A DNA stretch of 64,000 nucleotides. Origin: Saururus chinensis. Lineage: Eukaryota; Streptophyta; Magnoliopsida; Piperales; Saururaceae. The stretch covers positions 5,796,893 through 5,860,892 of the forward strand of contig CP141149.1 in the NCBI GenBank assembly GCA_035235625.1. Reading direction: 5' to 3'. Made by a program: the position numbers and the translations under genes. The notes under the pieces are model-generated. The model was given only the letters and a program-made list of their open reading frames with translations, did no database searches and had not been told where the DNA came from. Position 1 is the first letter of the stretch, and each line of letters opens with the position of its first letter. Shown piece by piece: positions 1-11,459 of the stretch.

Positions 1-77
1 TCTTCTCTCTTCTTCTTCCTTCTTTGCTTTCCCCTATGCTTTTGTCAAAGTATCATTGTGTTCCCCACTGGAACACA
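1..77 (+). repeat. 3' end of the 5' LTR of gypsy element A (partial)
   Basis: Pyrimidine-rich sequence ending in ...GGAACACA, directly followed by a primer-binding site at 82. A related pyrimidine-rich stretch ending in ACACACA lies at 40757-40832, after the CACTA element, and is read as the matching end of the 3' LTR. The LTR start lies outside the window. Confidence 0.65.
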
Positions 78-81
78 TCAT

Positions 82-97
82 TGGTATCAAAGCCTCA
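82..97 (+). other. primer-binding site of element A (tRNA-iMet type)
   Basis: TGGTATCAAAGCC matches, with one change, the TGGTATCAGAGC site complementary to the 3' end of initiator tRNA-Met that many plant LTR retrotransposons use to start reverse transcription. It sits a few bases after the LTR end, as expected. Confidence 0.75.
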
Positions 98-159
98 ACG
101 ATTGGCCATCGCTCGAGGGAAACAACTAGTGTTGGCTTCGGAGACTCACACTGAGAACC

Positions 160-1640
160 TGGCTGAAACCATGGAAGGAAACCCATCCCCAACATCAAGT
201 TTGGATGCAGCCACCATGCTCTCCATGTTTCATATCATGAAAACATAGATTCAACAACTAATGATGGCCTTTACCCAGCTTTAGACCGCTCTTGTGGCTC
301 CCATTCTGGCCACGCCTTAGCAAGCTTGTGCTGAGGTGGGTGAGCCTTCACAACTCCATGGAACTTGTGCTTTTGGCCTCCAATCAGTGTCTGAGAGGTT
401 TGCTCCCCCTCCCCCTAACTCTGTCCATTTTCATACCATTGACCAAATCAAAGGAGGTCATTCAAACCAAGGAGAATGAGGCTCCCCAAATGTTTAGGAA
501 AATGTTGCACTGGATCCAAACAATAAAAAAATGGTCAAAGAGTTTGAGGTGGACTGGGAGGACTTCTTTGGGTCTCGTGGAGAGGAAATGGGTGGTGTTG
601 AACTACATTTGGCTAAGCCATAATTCCCTCGCTACAAAGGGGATGAGGACCTGATCGAGTGGCTCTATAAGGAGGAGAATTGTTTCACCTACCAAGGGAC
701 TCATTCCAGTGAGGAACGGGTGCACATAGCCACCTTTCACTTGGATGGTGATTCTTCAGTATGGTTCTAGAGCTGAGAAGGAGGTAAGCCTTTTGACATG
801 ACTTTCCTTTACTGATAGACTCTTTGCGTAGTTCATTCCCAACAAGTACAATGATTTTAATGAGATGTTTTCTACTCTCCGTCAAACCACCACTGTACAT
901 GCTTACTACTCTAAATTCATGAAGATCACTAACAGATTGGCCAATGGCAGCCTTGGTCAATACTTTCAAAAGGGGGCTGAAACCAGAGATAACTGATGAG
1001 ATGTGCCACTTTCACTACACTTCTATGCGGGAAATGGTGTGACATGACATGATTGACGAGGAGAATTTTGCCTAGCAAAAGAGAGGGGGATGACAAGTAC
1101 CTCCCAGCATCCTTCCCTAGCCTCAACACCAGCCACCTCCTCATCTTAAGGCTTATCTTTTGGCTGGGCTAGTCAACCCTTTGCCATAGCCACCTCTTAG
1201 TTCTCCGCTTGGGCTTAGATGGAGGAATGATAGCCTAAAGGTCTTATGCTTCAAGTGTGATGAGATGTTCATGCCCATCCATTGTTGTTCATTCTATGGC
1301 AGTTTGCTTGTGGAGAAGTGGGAAGATGATGAAAGCCCCTTCACCACAAATGAGTTGCCTTCATATGGCGATGTCCTTCCCAAGATCTCTATGCATGCCT
1401 TCTCTGGAGTGTTCACGTCCCAAACCATGAGGGTTTAGGACCACCTCAAGTAAAAAGTTTGTGCCTAGCCATTACTGCTCAGTCTATGGCCATTTGCTCA
1501 TGGTTGAGGAGGAGGATGATGAAAGCCCCTTCACTACAAATAAGTTGCCTTCATATGATGATGTCCCAAGATCTCTATGCATGCCTTCTCTACAGCATTT
1601 ACACCCTGAAGGGTTTAAGACTACCTCAAGTGACAATAGG
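160..1640 (+). pseudogene. gag of Ty3/gypsy element A, degenerate
   Basis: Nucleocapsid/capsid (gag) region of an LTR retrotransposon. A start is plausible at the ATG near 171 (MEGNPSPTSS). Around 600-770 the broken frames read like Retrotrans_gag: FPRYKGDEDLIEWLYKEE, then a segment resembling the usual 'RV.IA.FHL.G....W' block. There are many stops and frame changes, so no product is possible. At about 1270-1640 a block of roughly 190 bp is duplicated in tandem (both copies contain a DDESPFTTN-like stretch and SYDDV/SYGDV), an internal duplication in the gag-protease linker. No clean CCHC knuckle is seen. Confidence 0.7.
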
Positions 1641-1780
1641 TTTCTATACTCATAGACAGTGGCTCTACCCATAACTTCATAAATGATAAGGTGGCATAAC
1701 AATTGGTGTGTTTTGTATCATATTTTAAGCTTTTTAATGTGGAAAACACCTTTGGAGTGTTGGCATGTGTGCACAAGCAT
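1640..1780 (+). pseudogene. aspartic protease remnant of element A
   Basis: The frame through 1650-1680 reads IDSGSTHNFI, the active-site signature (D-S/T-G-x-T-H-N-F) of gypsy retrotransposon proteases. A stop follows a few residues later, and the rest of the domain is only partly legible. Confidence 0.7.
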
Positions 1781-1929
1781 CCTTTTCTATTCACGGCCAT
1801 ACTTTCATCACATACTTGTGCTTGTTACCCTCATATTCAAAAGGCCAAGATCGAGTAGTTGGTGTCTGAGATGATGCAGACGAGTATTATTTAGCCGAGC
1901 ACTAGCTCTTTTCTCTCTCCCATATTCCT

Positions 1930-2480
1930 TGATAAGAAGAAGGATGGTAGGTGGAGCTTATGCATGGACTATAGAGCACTTAACTTCATTACCGTAAAAG
2001 ATAAGTACCCCATCCATGTTATTGAGAAGTTACTTTATGAGTTAGCTGGCTCTATAATTTTCAACAAGTTGGATCTTCATTCATGTTATCATCAGATACG
2101 AATGAACTTGACAGATGTCCATAAGACAAAATTTCATACTCATGATGACCATTTCAAGTCCTTGGTCATGTCATTATGCCTAACGACTGCTCCGGCCACA
2201 TTCCAAAGCCTTATGAATTATTTGTTTTGCCCTCTTCTTTGCTGGTTTGTCTTGGTTTTTTTCAATGATATCTTGATCTAGGGTGCATCATGGAAGGACA
2301 ACTTAGAGCATTTCAGGTCCATTTTCTCTATTTTGTCGCTCATTCCTTGTTTCTTAAGTGCTTGAAATGTTGCTTTGACAATAAACACGTGGAGTACCTT
2401 GGGCACATTATTTCGAATCAGGGGTCACTACAAACCCTGCAAAGGTGGATGCCATGCTTTCATGTCCACTGCTCACTTGT
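1930..2480 (+). pseudogene. reverse transcriptase remnant of element A
   Basis: The longest open stretch, 1964-2281, begins MDYRALNFITVKDKYPI, the classical finger motif of Ty3/gypsy reverse transcriptases, and continues through FNKLDLHSCYHQIRM. The catalytic YxDD box is changed to FFND at about 2257-2270, so a catalytic aspartate is lost. A stop follows at 2279, and the thumb (VEYLGHIIS) is found in another frame at about 2390. This is RNA-dependent DNA polymerase by family; the copy is dead. Confidence 0.85.
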
Positions 2481-2970
2481 GTATGGGTGATACAGGGCTT
2501 TCTAGGGCTTAGAGGGTTTTATTAGCGCTTCATCACTTAGTATGGGACCATTGCTTCCATCCCTTACTTCACTGCCCAAGAAGGGGGCATTTGTATGGAT
2601 AGGAGGTGCAACATCCTTTGACAGGTTGAAATAGGCCATGGCTACCACTCTTGTGTTGATTCTTCTAGATTTATCAAGTTCCTTTGTAGTGGTGATAGAT
2701 GCATTTGATAGCGGCCCATGGCTTTTTTTAGACAGGCATGCTCTTGTCATTCCTTGTCCATGCCATTACCAAGTGGTGGCTTTACTTGCTCAGCCGTTGA
2801 TTCCTCATTTGCGCTGACCACTTGCCCATGAAGTACTCCCTCGAGAAACGTGTGTCCACTCTAGCTTAGCACCACTAAGTTAGCAAGTTATTGGGTTATG
2901 ATTATGAGGTAGTGTCAAGAAAACTATGGCTGATGCCTTGTCTTGCCTCCCCTATGATAGCTCATGCCAA
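2481..2970 (+). pseudogene. RNase H region of element A, degenerate
   Basis: Broken frames read like the end of the gypsy RNase H domain, most clearly near 2880-2960 (SKLLGYDYEVV, then MADALSCLPYDSS, the usual ADALSR-type end of the domain). Stops and shifts are frequent. Confidence 0.6.
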
Positions 2971-3119
2971 TAACTCTCTATGCTCTCATGTCCATTCATT
3001 CCTGAGATTTAGCAAGCCTATACAAAGGACCCCTACGCTTGTGAACTAATTGCTCATGTCTAGATGGATCATGCTGCCTTATAGCTGTTTGTTTTGTAGG
3101 ATGGACTCCTATTAGTGAA

Positions 3120-4128
3120 GGATCATTTTGGGTGCCAGACATCTTTGCCGTCTATCGCAGCATTATCTCCTACTTCTGTGAGACACTCTTTGCTGGTCAT
3201 GAGGGTTCTTTTGAGACATACATGCGGGTGACATAGTTTTTCTTGGGTCAATGTCTTCAGTGGGCAATGCAGGAGTATGTTGCTACCTATGATGTGTGGC
3301 AGTGCACCAAGGCAGCCACCACAACCCCAACAGGTTTGATTCAGCCCCATTTTATTCTTAACAAGGTTTTGGAGGACATTTTTTATGGATTCCGTTGAGG
3401 CTTTACCGTTTGTGTAGGGCAAGTCGGTGATCTTTGTGATCATTGATCAATTTTCTAAGTATGCTCATTTCTATGCTCTTGGCCACCCATTCACTAGACA
3501 GTGGAAAAACTTTATGTTTGGGAGGTGGGCAAATTGCATGGCATGCCCCGCATTATTGTTTCTGACAACGACTGGATCTTTATATCTCAGTTCCAGTAGG
3601 ATTTCTTTGGACATCAGGGGACCGACCTCCATATGACTACGACCAATAATCCTCAGATAGATAGGCAAATAGTGGCAGCCAATCTTTGCTTGGAACAGTA
3701 CTTGAGATGTTTTGCGAGTGATCAGCCCCGCCAGTGGCTCCAATTTTTTCCTTGGGCTAAATAGTCATATAATATACTTTATCATACCCAAGCCAGCTTT
3801 ACTCTATTTGAGGTAGTCTATGGCTGCCCCCTCCTACTTTTCTCTCCTATTCTCCTATTTACTTCAGCGTTCTATAGAGGCTGAGGTCGATTATATACTT
3901 CAAACATCGGATGAGGCACCTCAAATGTAACTTGGTTGATTCCCAGAACCACATGAAACAAGTGTATGATAAGAAGCATTCTGATTTGAAGTTTCAGGTA
4001 GGCGACCTTGTCTACGTCTCTATCATTCTTTAATGCCAAACTAGTTTGTTCTAGTTTGAGCATTCTAAGTTGGACCTGTGCTACCATGGCCCTACCCTTT
4101 TTTGAAGCAGATTGGCTCGGTTACCTAC
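3120..4128 (+). pseudogene. integrase of element A, degenerate, interrupted by element B
   Basis: Remnants of an rve-type integrase. AGHEGSFETY near 3200 corresponds to the usual zinc-binding GHxG-T region; FVIIDQFSKYAHF at about 3429-3470 is the start of the DDE core; a later frame reads IIVSDND at about 3555-3575; and NNPQIDRQ at about 3650 marks the segment before the catalytic glutamate, which appears replaced. The frame near 4111-4128 (IGSVTY) is cut at CTAC by element B and resumes at 13663, so this is one gene split by insertion. Confidence 0.8.
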
Positions 4129-4650
4129 TATTAGCCCCTCAACTTGTCCCGTAGAGAAACGGGGCAGCTACCCCCAAGACTTGGCAGTAGACAGCCAAGT
4201 CAGCCTGGGTGACGGACATCATAGGCAGCCCCTTGGGCACAGATAGATGTTGGGAGAAGCGTTGGAGCGATTCCAAATGGATACTTGCCTTGCGGAGTAG
4301 CTAAGGAGTCCCTGCACGGGCAGGACTCTAGGTGGTGAGCTGGGCGCCACAAGTACTTAGGGACAAACTCCTAAAGCGGCTAGGACTCACGTATGCAGAG
4401 CAGCCTCACTCCTAGCTCGAGTCGGAGTGAAGGCAGCAGGTTCCTTGGACGGCTCGGACTCTTGAAGGCAGCAGGATGCTGGACTCCTAGTCGAAGACAG
4501 ACTCCCTTGGTTTCCTGATTTGGACTAGGGTGGCTGGCTAAGGGGGGAGAGAGTTGTTTAGGATGAGACTCCTTGTATGGGTGGGTTTGCATGTTTTACT
4601 AGCACTAGGACCAGCCTAAGGCTGAGTCCCTATATGAGGGAGAGAGCAAG

Positions 4651-7600
4651 TGTCGCACCCCCGCACCGCTTGACACGAGCCAAACCTAGTCCAAGGGCCG
4701 GGCAAGCGTGTGCGGCGATAGAAAATTGAATGAGATTAAAGGATAGCAAAAGACTTAGCCCCCTCCTAGGGCCGGTTTAACTAGCTGAGTTACGCACCTT
4801 GCATCCTTTGAGCAAGAGTAATAAGAACAACAAAAGAGAACTTTAACTCTAAACTAGTCTGCAAGTCTTATACCAACATACTTAGAATCCTGAGCCAACA
4901 CACATGGCTCGAATAAAGGTCTCAAACAGATTTAAAAACATAAGATATACATGAGTCTGAAATAAAAACCACCATACATGATGTTCTATTTATCATAATA
5001 GAGTAAATAAAAAAAGCATAACAAAATCTAGAGACATCCACGCCTAATCCCATGCTCTCCCCAACCGTTCCTCATACAGAGGGTCCTGCCTGTCTGCATG
5101 TCGAACCATGCAGCCCCAAAACAGAAACAAAGAAAGTGGAGTGAGTAAAACTCAGTAAGGTTTGAATATGATGACAATAATCAGAAAACCATCATGGCAT
5201 GTCAACATAGCAATTCAGATTTATAATTGACATGATATACCCTTTTCTAATCATTCCCTTGCTAAACCCTTATTTATCCATAAACATAAAAGTTAGCATG
5301 CATATGACACACCTATCAAAATCAAGGCATAAATGATCAAGTTATAACCTAACATTCATCTTGCATAGGTAATAGTTCACATCTAATCAATTCAAGCATA
5401 ATATCACACATAAACCACATGAGAAGTGTTGTTCACACACTTTCTGATCATGCAACCATATCACATAAACCTGCACAATAGTGTCTCATTCACATCATTC
5501 AAATTATGCATTTATATCTCGTAAACCTGATAATAGTGTCTCCATCACACAATTCAGATCATGCATTCATATTTCATAAACCTGTATAATAGTGTCTCCA
5601 TCACAAAATTCAGGTCATGTATTCATATCTCATAAACCCGCATAATAGTGTCTCAATCACATGACTCAGATCATGAATTGACATCATATAAACCTGTATA
5701 ATATGTCCCAATCACACTATTTAGATCATGCATTCATATCACAAAACTCTGCATGATAATGTCCCAATCACACTATTTAGATAATGCATTCATATCACAA
5801 AACTTTGCATAATAGTGTCTCAATCACACTATTTAGATCATGTATTCATATCACATAAACCTGCATAATAGTGTCTCAATCACACTAATCTAATATGCAT
5901 ATCCACGAGGACACAAACATGCTCTTCTAGGCCGTAGCCATCGAGTAATCCCTTGTCGAATAAACCTATTCTTCGAGGCCAAAGCCCTTGAGCAATACTT
6001 GGCCATCAAGGTCGAAGCCCTTGAGCAACCCCTACCCTTTGAGCCTAAACTCCCTAGCAACCCCTTCCCATCAGAGCTGAAGCCCTTTAGCAACCTTGCT
6101 TGTCAAGACCACAATCCCAAGCAGTGCATATGGTAAGCCGGTGAATTGGATTCTCAGGGTCCAGATAATCTTAATATGTTGGTATCCTTATAGCATTTTC
6201 TCTTTTCTCATTCCGGGGAGGATCCATGTTCCAATCAGGAACTCAAATCGAAATTATATCCTTTCGGACCAACCAAATTCCGTTTAAGCCAACGATTGAT
6301 TAATCCGGCATGCAATCTCACATCATTGTATACAATTGATCAATCAAGGCTAAACATTGGTAAAGTCTCATTCAAGAAGTCTATTCCATGATGCACGAAA
6401 TCATAATACATATGTGAGCAAGATCTAAGTGAATCCCAACACATGGAACATGCTCCCATCAGTCCCCACATGCATTATATTCGATTCCTAAACAACCATG
6501 ATTTCATAGCAACTACCCCACATGTGTGTGTTCATACATTTCTAAACACATGGCCATGCTTTGACAATAGCTCATAAGCCAATCCACACATGCTTTGATA
6601 AAAATCTAATCATAATTACCAACTGAAATCATGGGTGAAATCTAATGTAAACCATCATTCCATTCATATGAAATCAAATGCTCAACTCTTACAAGCATGA
6701 TTATTCTACACATGAAACTAGAACATGATATCACCATTCACCCACAATTCATTCATATTATAAGATCACATATCATCTCATTGTCATACAATACCCTTGC
6801 TGGAAACATACTTAGAACATAAGAGTTTCATCATCCATAAGTTCAAGATAATCAATGTTAACATATCTAACCATCCACATGTAATTCCACAAAATACTTA
6901 AGCATGTTTCATAAATACCAACATAAGTAGCATACCCTTCCAGTAGCTCAAAACACTCTACATAAACATTAGAAACATCACTTGAGAGCAAAAACACCAA
7001 AATAGGCATAATAAACAAAAGGGACAAATCTGCTATGTAGCCGATCGATCAGCCTGGCAGGCTATTCGATTGGCCTGATCGATTGGCCACTAGACCCGAT
7101 CGATTGCAAACAAGGCAGATTGAGGTCTTCTTCTTCATTTCAAAATTCAAAACTGAAACACCATTAATGAAGGTCAAATTCTTCATTCCAAGCCTCATAT
7201 GCCATCAAAATTAAATTAAACATTTTAGAACATTAAATTAACTTTTTGCAAATCCACCATTAAAATCCTAAGTATGAAACCCATTCAATCAAAACACATA
7301 AAAATTGACATTTGCATACATATTATGGCTAAGATGAAAACCCATTACCTCCACTTGATTTGAGTCGAATTTACACTTCAATCGCCTTCAAAACATTCCA
7401 AAAGTAAGATTTTTATGTTAAAACACACCTAAACTTGATTTAGACTTAAAAATCATAAAACAAATCCTAGATATAGAGCTTAGGAGGGATAAAGTTGAAT
7501 TTTTGAAGGTTAGGGTTTGAGGTAGTTGAGTAAAACAGTGATTTAATGCTTTGAAAACGGATTGAATCAATGGAGGAAGACAAGATTAAGAGAATTTTAA

Positions 7601-8257
7601 GAAAAACCCTAAAGATTAAGCAAAGATTAAGAAAATTTTACCTCTAATCACTTCCTCTTTGGGCCTAATTGGGGATTAGGCTCCAAATCTCCTGGCTCTA
7701 CCCTTTCCCAAACGGGAAAGGGTCAGCCCCTTTCCATTTATAGGAAGGGATGGGCTATACCAAATTAAAACATGGGGTGAGTATAGAATCTTTAACTAAA
7801 AGTTAGATTTTTGGCCATTTAAACTCTAATTAGGGGTAAAAAAGATCTAAGTTTTTTCGTAATGACTTCCTTTGATGTCTGGGACGTTTTGAACTAAAAC
7901 CCTTGAATTTGACTGTGGGGCCCACAGGGGGTCCTGCCAAACACTAATTTCTGAAAAAATCACAAAAATTTTCAAATTTTTCAAAAATTCACAATTGACT
8001 CAAATTCACTTAAAACCCATAAATGCCCTAATTTTTGAAAAAAATCACAAAAATTTTCAAATTTTTCAAAAATTCACAAATTCACAATTGACTCAAATTC
8101 ACTTAAAACCCATAAATGTGAACCTAGCTTTGGTTAAAACCTTTAGAAAATACTTGAAATTTGAAAATAGTCTAGAACTAATCAGAATTGACATTAAACC
8201 ACACAAAAGCAATTAAACATAATGAATTTAAAGCAGTTCAAAATCAGGGATCTTACA
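4651..8257 (-). mobile_element. solo-LTR-like element, copy 1 (3.6 kb)
   Basis: Starts TGTCGCACCCCC, ends GGGATCTTACA, flanked by 5-bp duplications GCAAG (4646-4650 and 8258-8262). It is related along its length to copies at 17002, 19357 and 49005. It has no protein-coding signal, internal direct LTRs or primer site, which fits a solo LTR left by recombination from an element with giant LTRs (Tat/Ogre-like sizes). The sense strand is set by the TATA box of copies 2 and 4, so this copy reads on the minus strand. Internal parts: tandem 50-60-bp units at about 5440-5890, a decayed minisatellite at 5930-6080, and a GATCGATC-rich block at 7040-7110. A non-autonomous element of another kind is the alternative. 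Confidence 0.8.
5440..5890. repeat. tandem repeat, unit about 50-60 bp, inside solo LTR copy 1
   Basis: Repeated units containing 'cataaacctgcataatagtgtct', 'caatcaca' and 'ttcagatcatgcattcatatc' in head-to-tail order, about 8 imperfect copies. A corresponding but different-length array sits in the same place in copies 3 and 4. Confidence 0.85.
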
Positions 8258-8668
8258 GCAAGGGGCGGCCATGGCTGACAAATACATTGTGATTGCGAAC
8301 CAGAGTTCTTTGAGAGAGAGTGTTTCGACCTGGTTGATTAGCACTTGCCCTCTCCCTACCATTATATTGCGTCTGATAGTGATTCATAGCATAGGGCAAA
8401 GCCCCTTTGCACCGGATAAGGCTTTTGTTTGCTGATTGTTTGTTCTCCTTGCACATACGAGTGGGAAGGTCGCGAGAGATTGGCTGCTGGCTGCACGGTG
8501 TAACCAAGCCATCATGAGTGCGGATGCTAGGCAAAGCTTTGCACCTGTGACAGTTGATTCCATTGCCTGGATCCTGAATGGACCAAATGGACTTGGGACG
8601 TTTGAAGGGGATTTGGCAAGTGAGGACCTAGGGATTCCTTGCTGTTTGTGGGCCATCAAGTTGTCACC

Positions 8669-9620
8669 ATGACGGGTTCCATGTTGCAGTGCTTGACAGA
8701 CATTGAAGTGGAGTACGATGCTTTGAGGATGGCTAATGGGACGTTGACTGCGGTGCAGGCATCTCTGCGATCAGTCCAAGATCGCATTGGTGCCTTTCAC
8801 CAGTGTCTCTCCTTGGTTGAGATCAGTTCCTATGCAAATGAGTCTAGAGAAGGCAATTTCGTAGGAGGTGCTACTCGATTCAAGTCATTGGCTACGGGCA
8901 TGGCAGCCACAACGGACTATTTGAAAGACAAGCTGTCGGACTTGAGGTTGGAGACTGAAGAGAAGATTCAAGAGTTGATAGACAAAATAGCTTTGCTTGC
9001 GCGGGCTGTATTGAACTCGACACCCTCAGGGACGGAGGCAGAATCTAGACCAAAGCCAGTGCAGTCTATGAAGAAAGCGAAGGTTCCTGAACCAAAATCC
9101 TACTCTGGCTCACGGAGTGCTAAGGATATCGAGAACTTTGTTTGGGACATGGAGCAGTTCTTCGCGACCACCCATACTTCGGACGAAGAGAAGGTCATGG
9201 TGATGAGCTTGTATCTCTTGGGAGATGCCAAGCTTTGGTGGCGAACCAGGCTGGAAGACGACGCTGCTGCTGGGCATCCCCCTATCTAAACTTGGTTGAT
9301 GATGAAGAAGGAACTCAAGAGTAGTTCCTCCCCACAAACACGGCATGGGTTGCATGGGAGTCTCTAAACAAATTGAAGTAGACAAGGATGATTAGTTAGT
9401 ACGTGAAGCAATTACAGTCCCTCCTCTTGGACATGAAGCATATGACGGAGGAGGACAAGTTATGCAACTTCCTGACCGGTCCCCTGAGTTGGGCGCAGAA
9501 CGAGTTGCTGAGGCAGAACATTCGGGACCTCCCTCAGCCATCACAGTGGCTGAAAGGCTGGTGACTACAAGTCATAGTCAAGCATGCAAAAACGGGACAA
9601 AGGGCCTTCTTCCTCTAAGG
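8669..9620 (+). pseudogene. gag of element B, with in-frame stops
   Basis: Gag polyprotein region, first ATG at 8669. The open part to 9289 has a predicted helical N-terminus and then the Retrotrans_gag domain (VWDMEQFFATTH at about 9147, then a YLLGDAKLWWRTR block ending near 9250). Homologous reading continues in the same frame after a stop at 9287 to about 9580 (DMKHMTEEDKL, then a segment in another frame), with TAG at 9379 and 9397 where glutamine is expected. No CCHC zinc knuckle is seen between gag and protease, so part may be deleted. Function by family: particle shell and RNA packaging. Confidence 0.85.
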
Positions 9621-9839
9621 GTGGTCACAGGCGGAATGGCGAGGCACGCAGGAACGGATTCAAGGGTAAGCACAATGAGTAGGCTGACCCTAACAAATTC
9701 AAGGGAGAAGTTGAATGTTGTTGTTGATGAGAATGACTCTTCTTCTTAGGAGGAGATCATTGCACATATGAACCCTATGCAGATTGTGAGTGTTATCCCA
9801 AAGGAGAAGTCAGATCATGGTGGGCTGATATAGTGGAGG

Positions 9840-10222
9840 CCATTCTAGACAAATAGCTAGTGCAAGCGTTGGTCGACACTAGTGCTTCCCATAATTTCCT
9901 AGCAAAGAAGTGCTTGAAGGCATGGGGCCTGAAGATTGAGAAGGCTCAAGCCTGGATCAAAGCAGTTAACTCAGAGGCAGCCCTGGTCCTAAGAGTTGTC
10001 CACGATATGCTAGTGAGGATTGGAGAATGGACAAGCAAAGTTAACTTCACCGTTGTTCCTTTGTATGATTCTGAGTTGTTCCTTGGGCTGGACTTCATGA
10101 GGATGGCTAAGGTGTCTGTGATGTCATAGCTTAGGGGCATTTTCTTCAGCGACGAGAGGATCCCTTGCTTTATTGCTGAGAACAAAGGCGAAACAGAGGT
10201 GCCAGTTGTGTCTGCCCTCTAG
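9840..10222 (+). pseudogene. aspartic protease region of element B
   Basis: VDTSASHNFL at about 9870-9899 is the active-site motif (D-T/S-G/S-A-T/S-H-N-F) of gypsy proteases; the usual glycine after D-T/S is serine here. The flap/second-loop region ends SELFLGLDFM at about 10071-10100, again typical. The frame is bounded by TAG at 9854, 10127 and 10220, all at positions where glutamine fits. It would mature the Gag-Pol polyprotein by family role. Confidence 0.85.
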
Positions 10223-10229
10223 CTAATGA

Positions 10230-11450
10230 AAGGCCTTGAGCGGGGCCATAAGACCTACTTGGTCACAATGGTGGAAGCCGAGAACGCAATAGTGGTCATT
10301 CCAAAGAAGGTAGAGAAGTTGCTGAGTGAGTTTGTGGATGTGATGCCACCAGAGTTGCCGCAAACGCTTCCCCCATGATGTGCTGTGGATCATGCCATTG
10401 AGTTGATGCCAGAAGCTCGCTCTCCAGCCCGAGCTCCCTATCATATGGCTCCACCAGAGTTAGCTAAGCTCAAAAGACAACTTGATGAGTTGTTGAAGGC
10501 GGGCTTTATCAGACCATCCAAAGCTCCCTTCGGAGCCCTAGTCCTTTTTCAGTGGAAGCAAGACAGTTCCTTACATTTATGTGTGGATTATCAAGCGCTT
10601 AATCAAATCATTGTGAAGAAGAAGTACCTAGTCCCTCTAGTAGCTGACTTATTTGACCTCTTGGCGAAGGCTTCCTATTTCTCCAACCTGCATCTCAGGT
10701 CCGATTATTGGCAGGTGGCATTGCTACGGGCGATGAGGCGAAGACAACGATGGTGACACACTATGGGTTGTTCAAGTTTCAGGTCATGCCTTTCGGCTTG
10801 ACGAATGCACCAACCACCTTTTGCACATTGATGAACGATGTTTTCATACCCTATCTAGACCGGTTTGTGGTCGTCTACCTTGACGACATTGTGATATACA
10901 ACGCTTCTTTGGATGAGCATGTTGGGCATCTTAGGATTGTGCTGGAAAGGCTAAGGGAGCACAAGTTGTTTTACAAGCTCGAGAAGTGCCACTTTGCACA
11001 GACAGAGATCGAGTTCCTTGGGCACTGCATAATGGAGGGAAGAGTAAGGATGGATGGGCAGAAGGTCAGGGCCATAGCGGAGTGGCCAGTCCCAACTAAG
11101 GTGACAGAGCTAAGATCATTCTTAGGACTTGCGAACTACTACTAGAGATTCATCAAGAACTACTCGAAGAAAGTAGCAGCGCTGACCAACTTTCTGAAGA
11201 AAGATAGGCCTTGGTGCTGGGCTGAGGCGTGCCAAGCAGAGTTTGAGCGGCTGAAGGAGGCGTTATCCTCTAAGCCCATGCTCTCCTGAGTTTGATGCGC
11301 CCTTTAAGGTGCAAACTAACTCTTCCGATCGGGCAATTGGAGGAGTGCTGATCCAATCCAATCAACCTGTTGCATATGAGAGCCACAAGCTCATGGAGAA
11401 GGATCAAGTCTACCCAAGGCTGATCGAATGCGTGAAGGATGGTCTACACG
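10230..11450 (+). pseudogene. reverse transcriptase and RNase H of element B, frameshifted
   Basis: From 10385 the frame reads AIELMPEARSPARAPYHMAP, then LCVDYQALNQIIVKKKYLVP, the N-terminal RT motifs. After about 10720 the frame shifts and continues to 11145 with [12 protein letters not shown] and an intact catalytic YLDD box (10879-10890). A TAG at 11143 breaks the thumb (FLGLANYY stop RFI). The start of the RNase H domain is seen at about 11296-11420 (a VQTNSSDRAIGGVL segment), after which part is deleted before the integrase begins near 11465. TGA at 10376 lies where arginine (CGA) is expected. Confidence 0.9.
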
Positions 11451-11459
11451 GTGATTTTG

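Larger units (their letters stand above)
4129..8552 (+). repeat. 5' LTR of element B, split by a solo LTR
   Basis: Segments 4129-4650 and 8258-8552 together match the 3' LTR at 12854-13662 along their whole length. The break is at 4650/8258, with GCAAG duplicated on both sides. A TATA-like CCCTATATGAGG lies at about 4628-4639. Many point differences from the 3' LTR are visible, so the insertion of B is old. Confidence 0.93.

Noticed and set aside
8553-8580. Primer-binding site of element B
   Set aside because: The sequence after the LTR does not match the tRNA-Met-type site or another recognised tRNA end; left uncalled.
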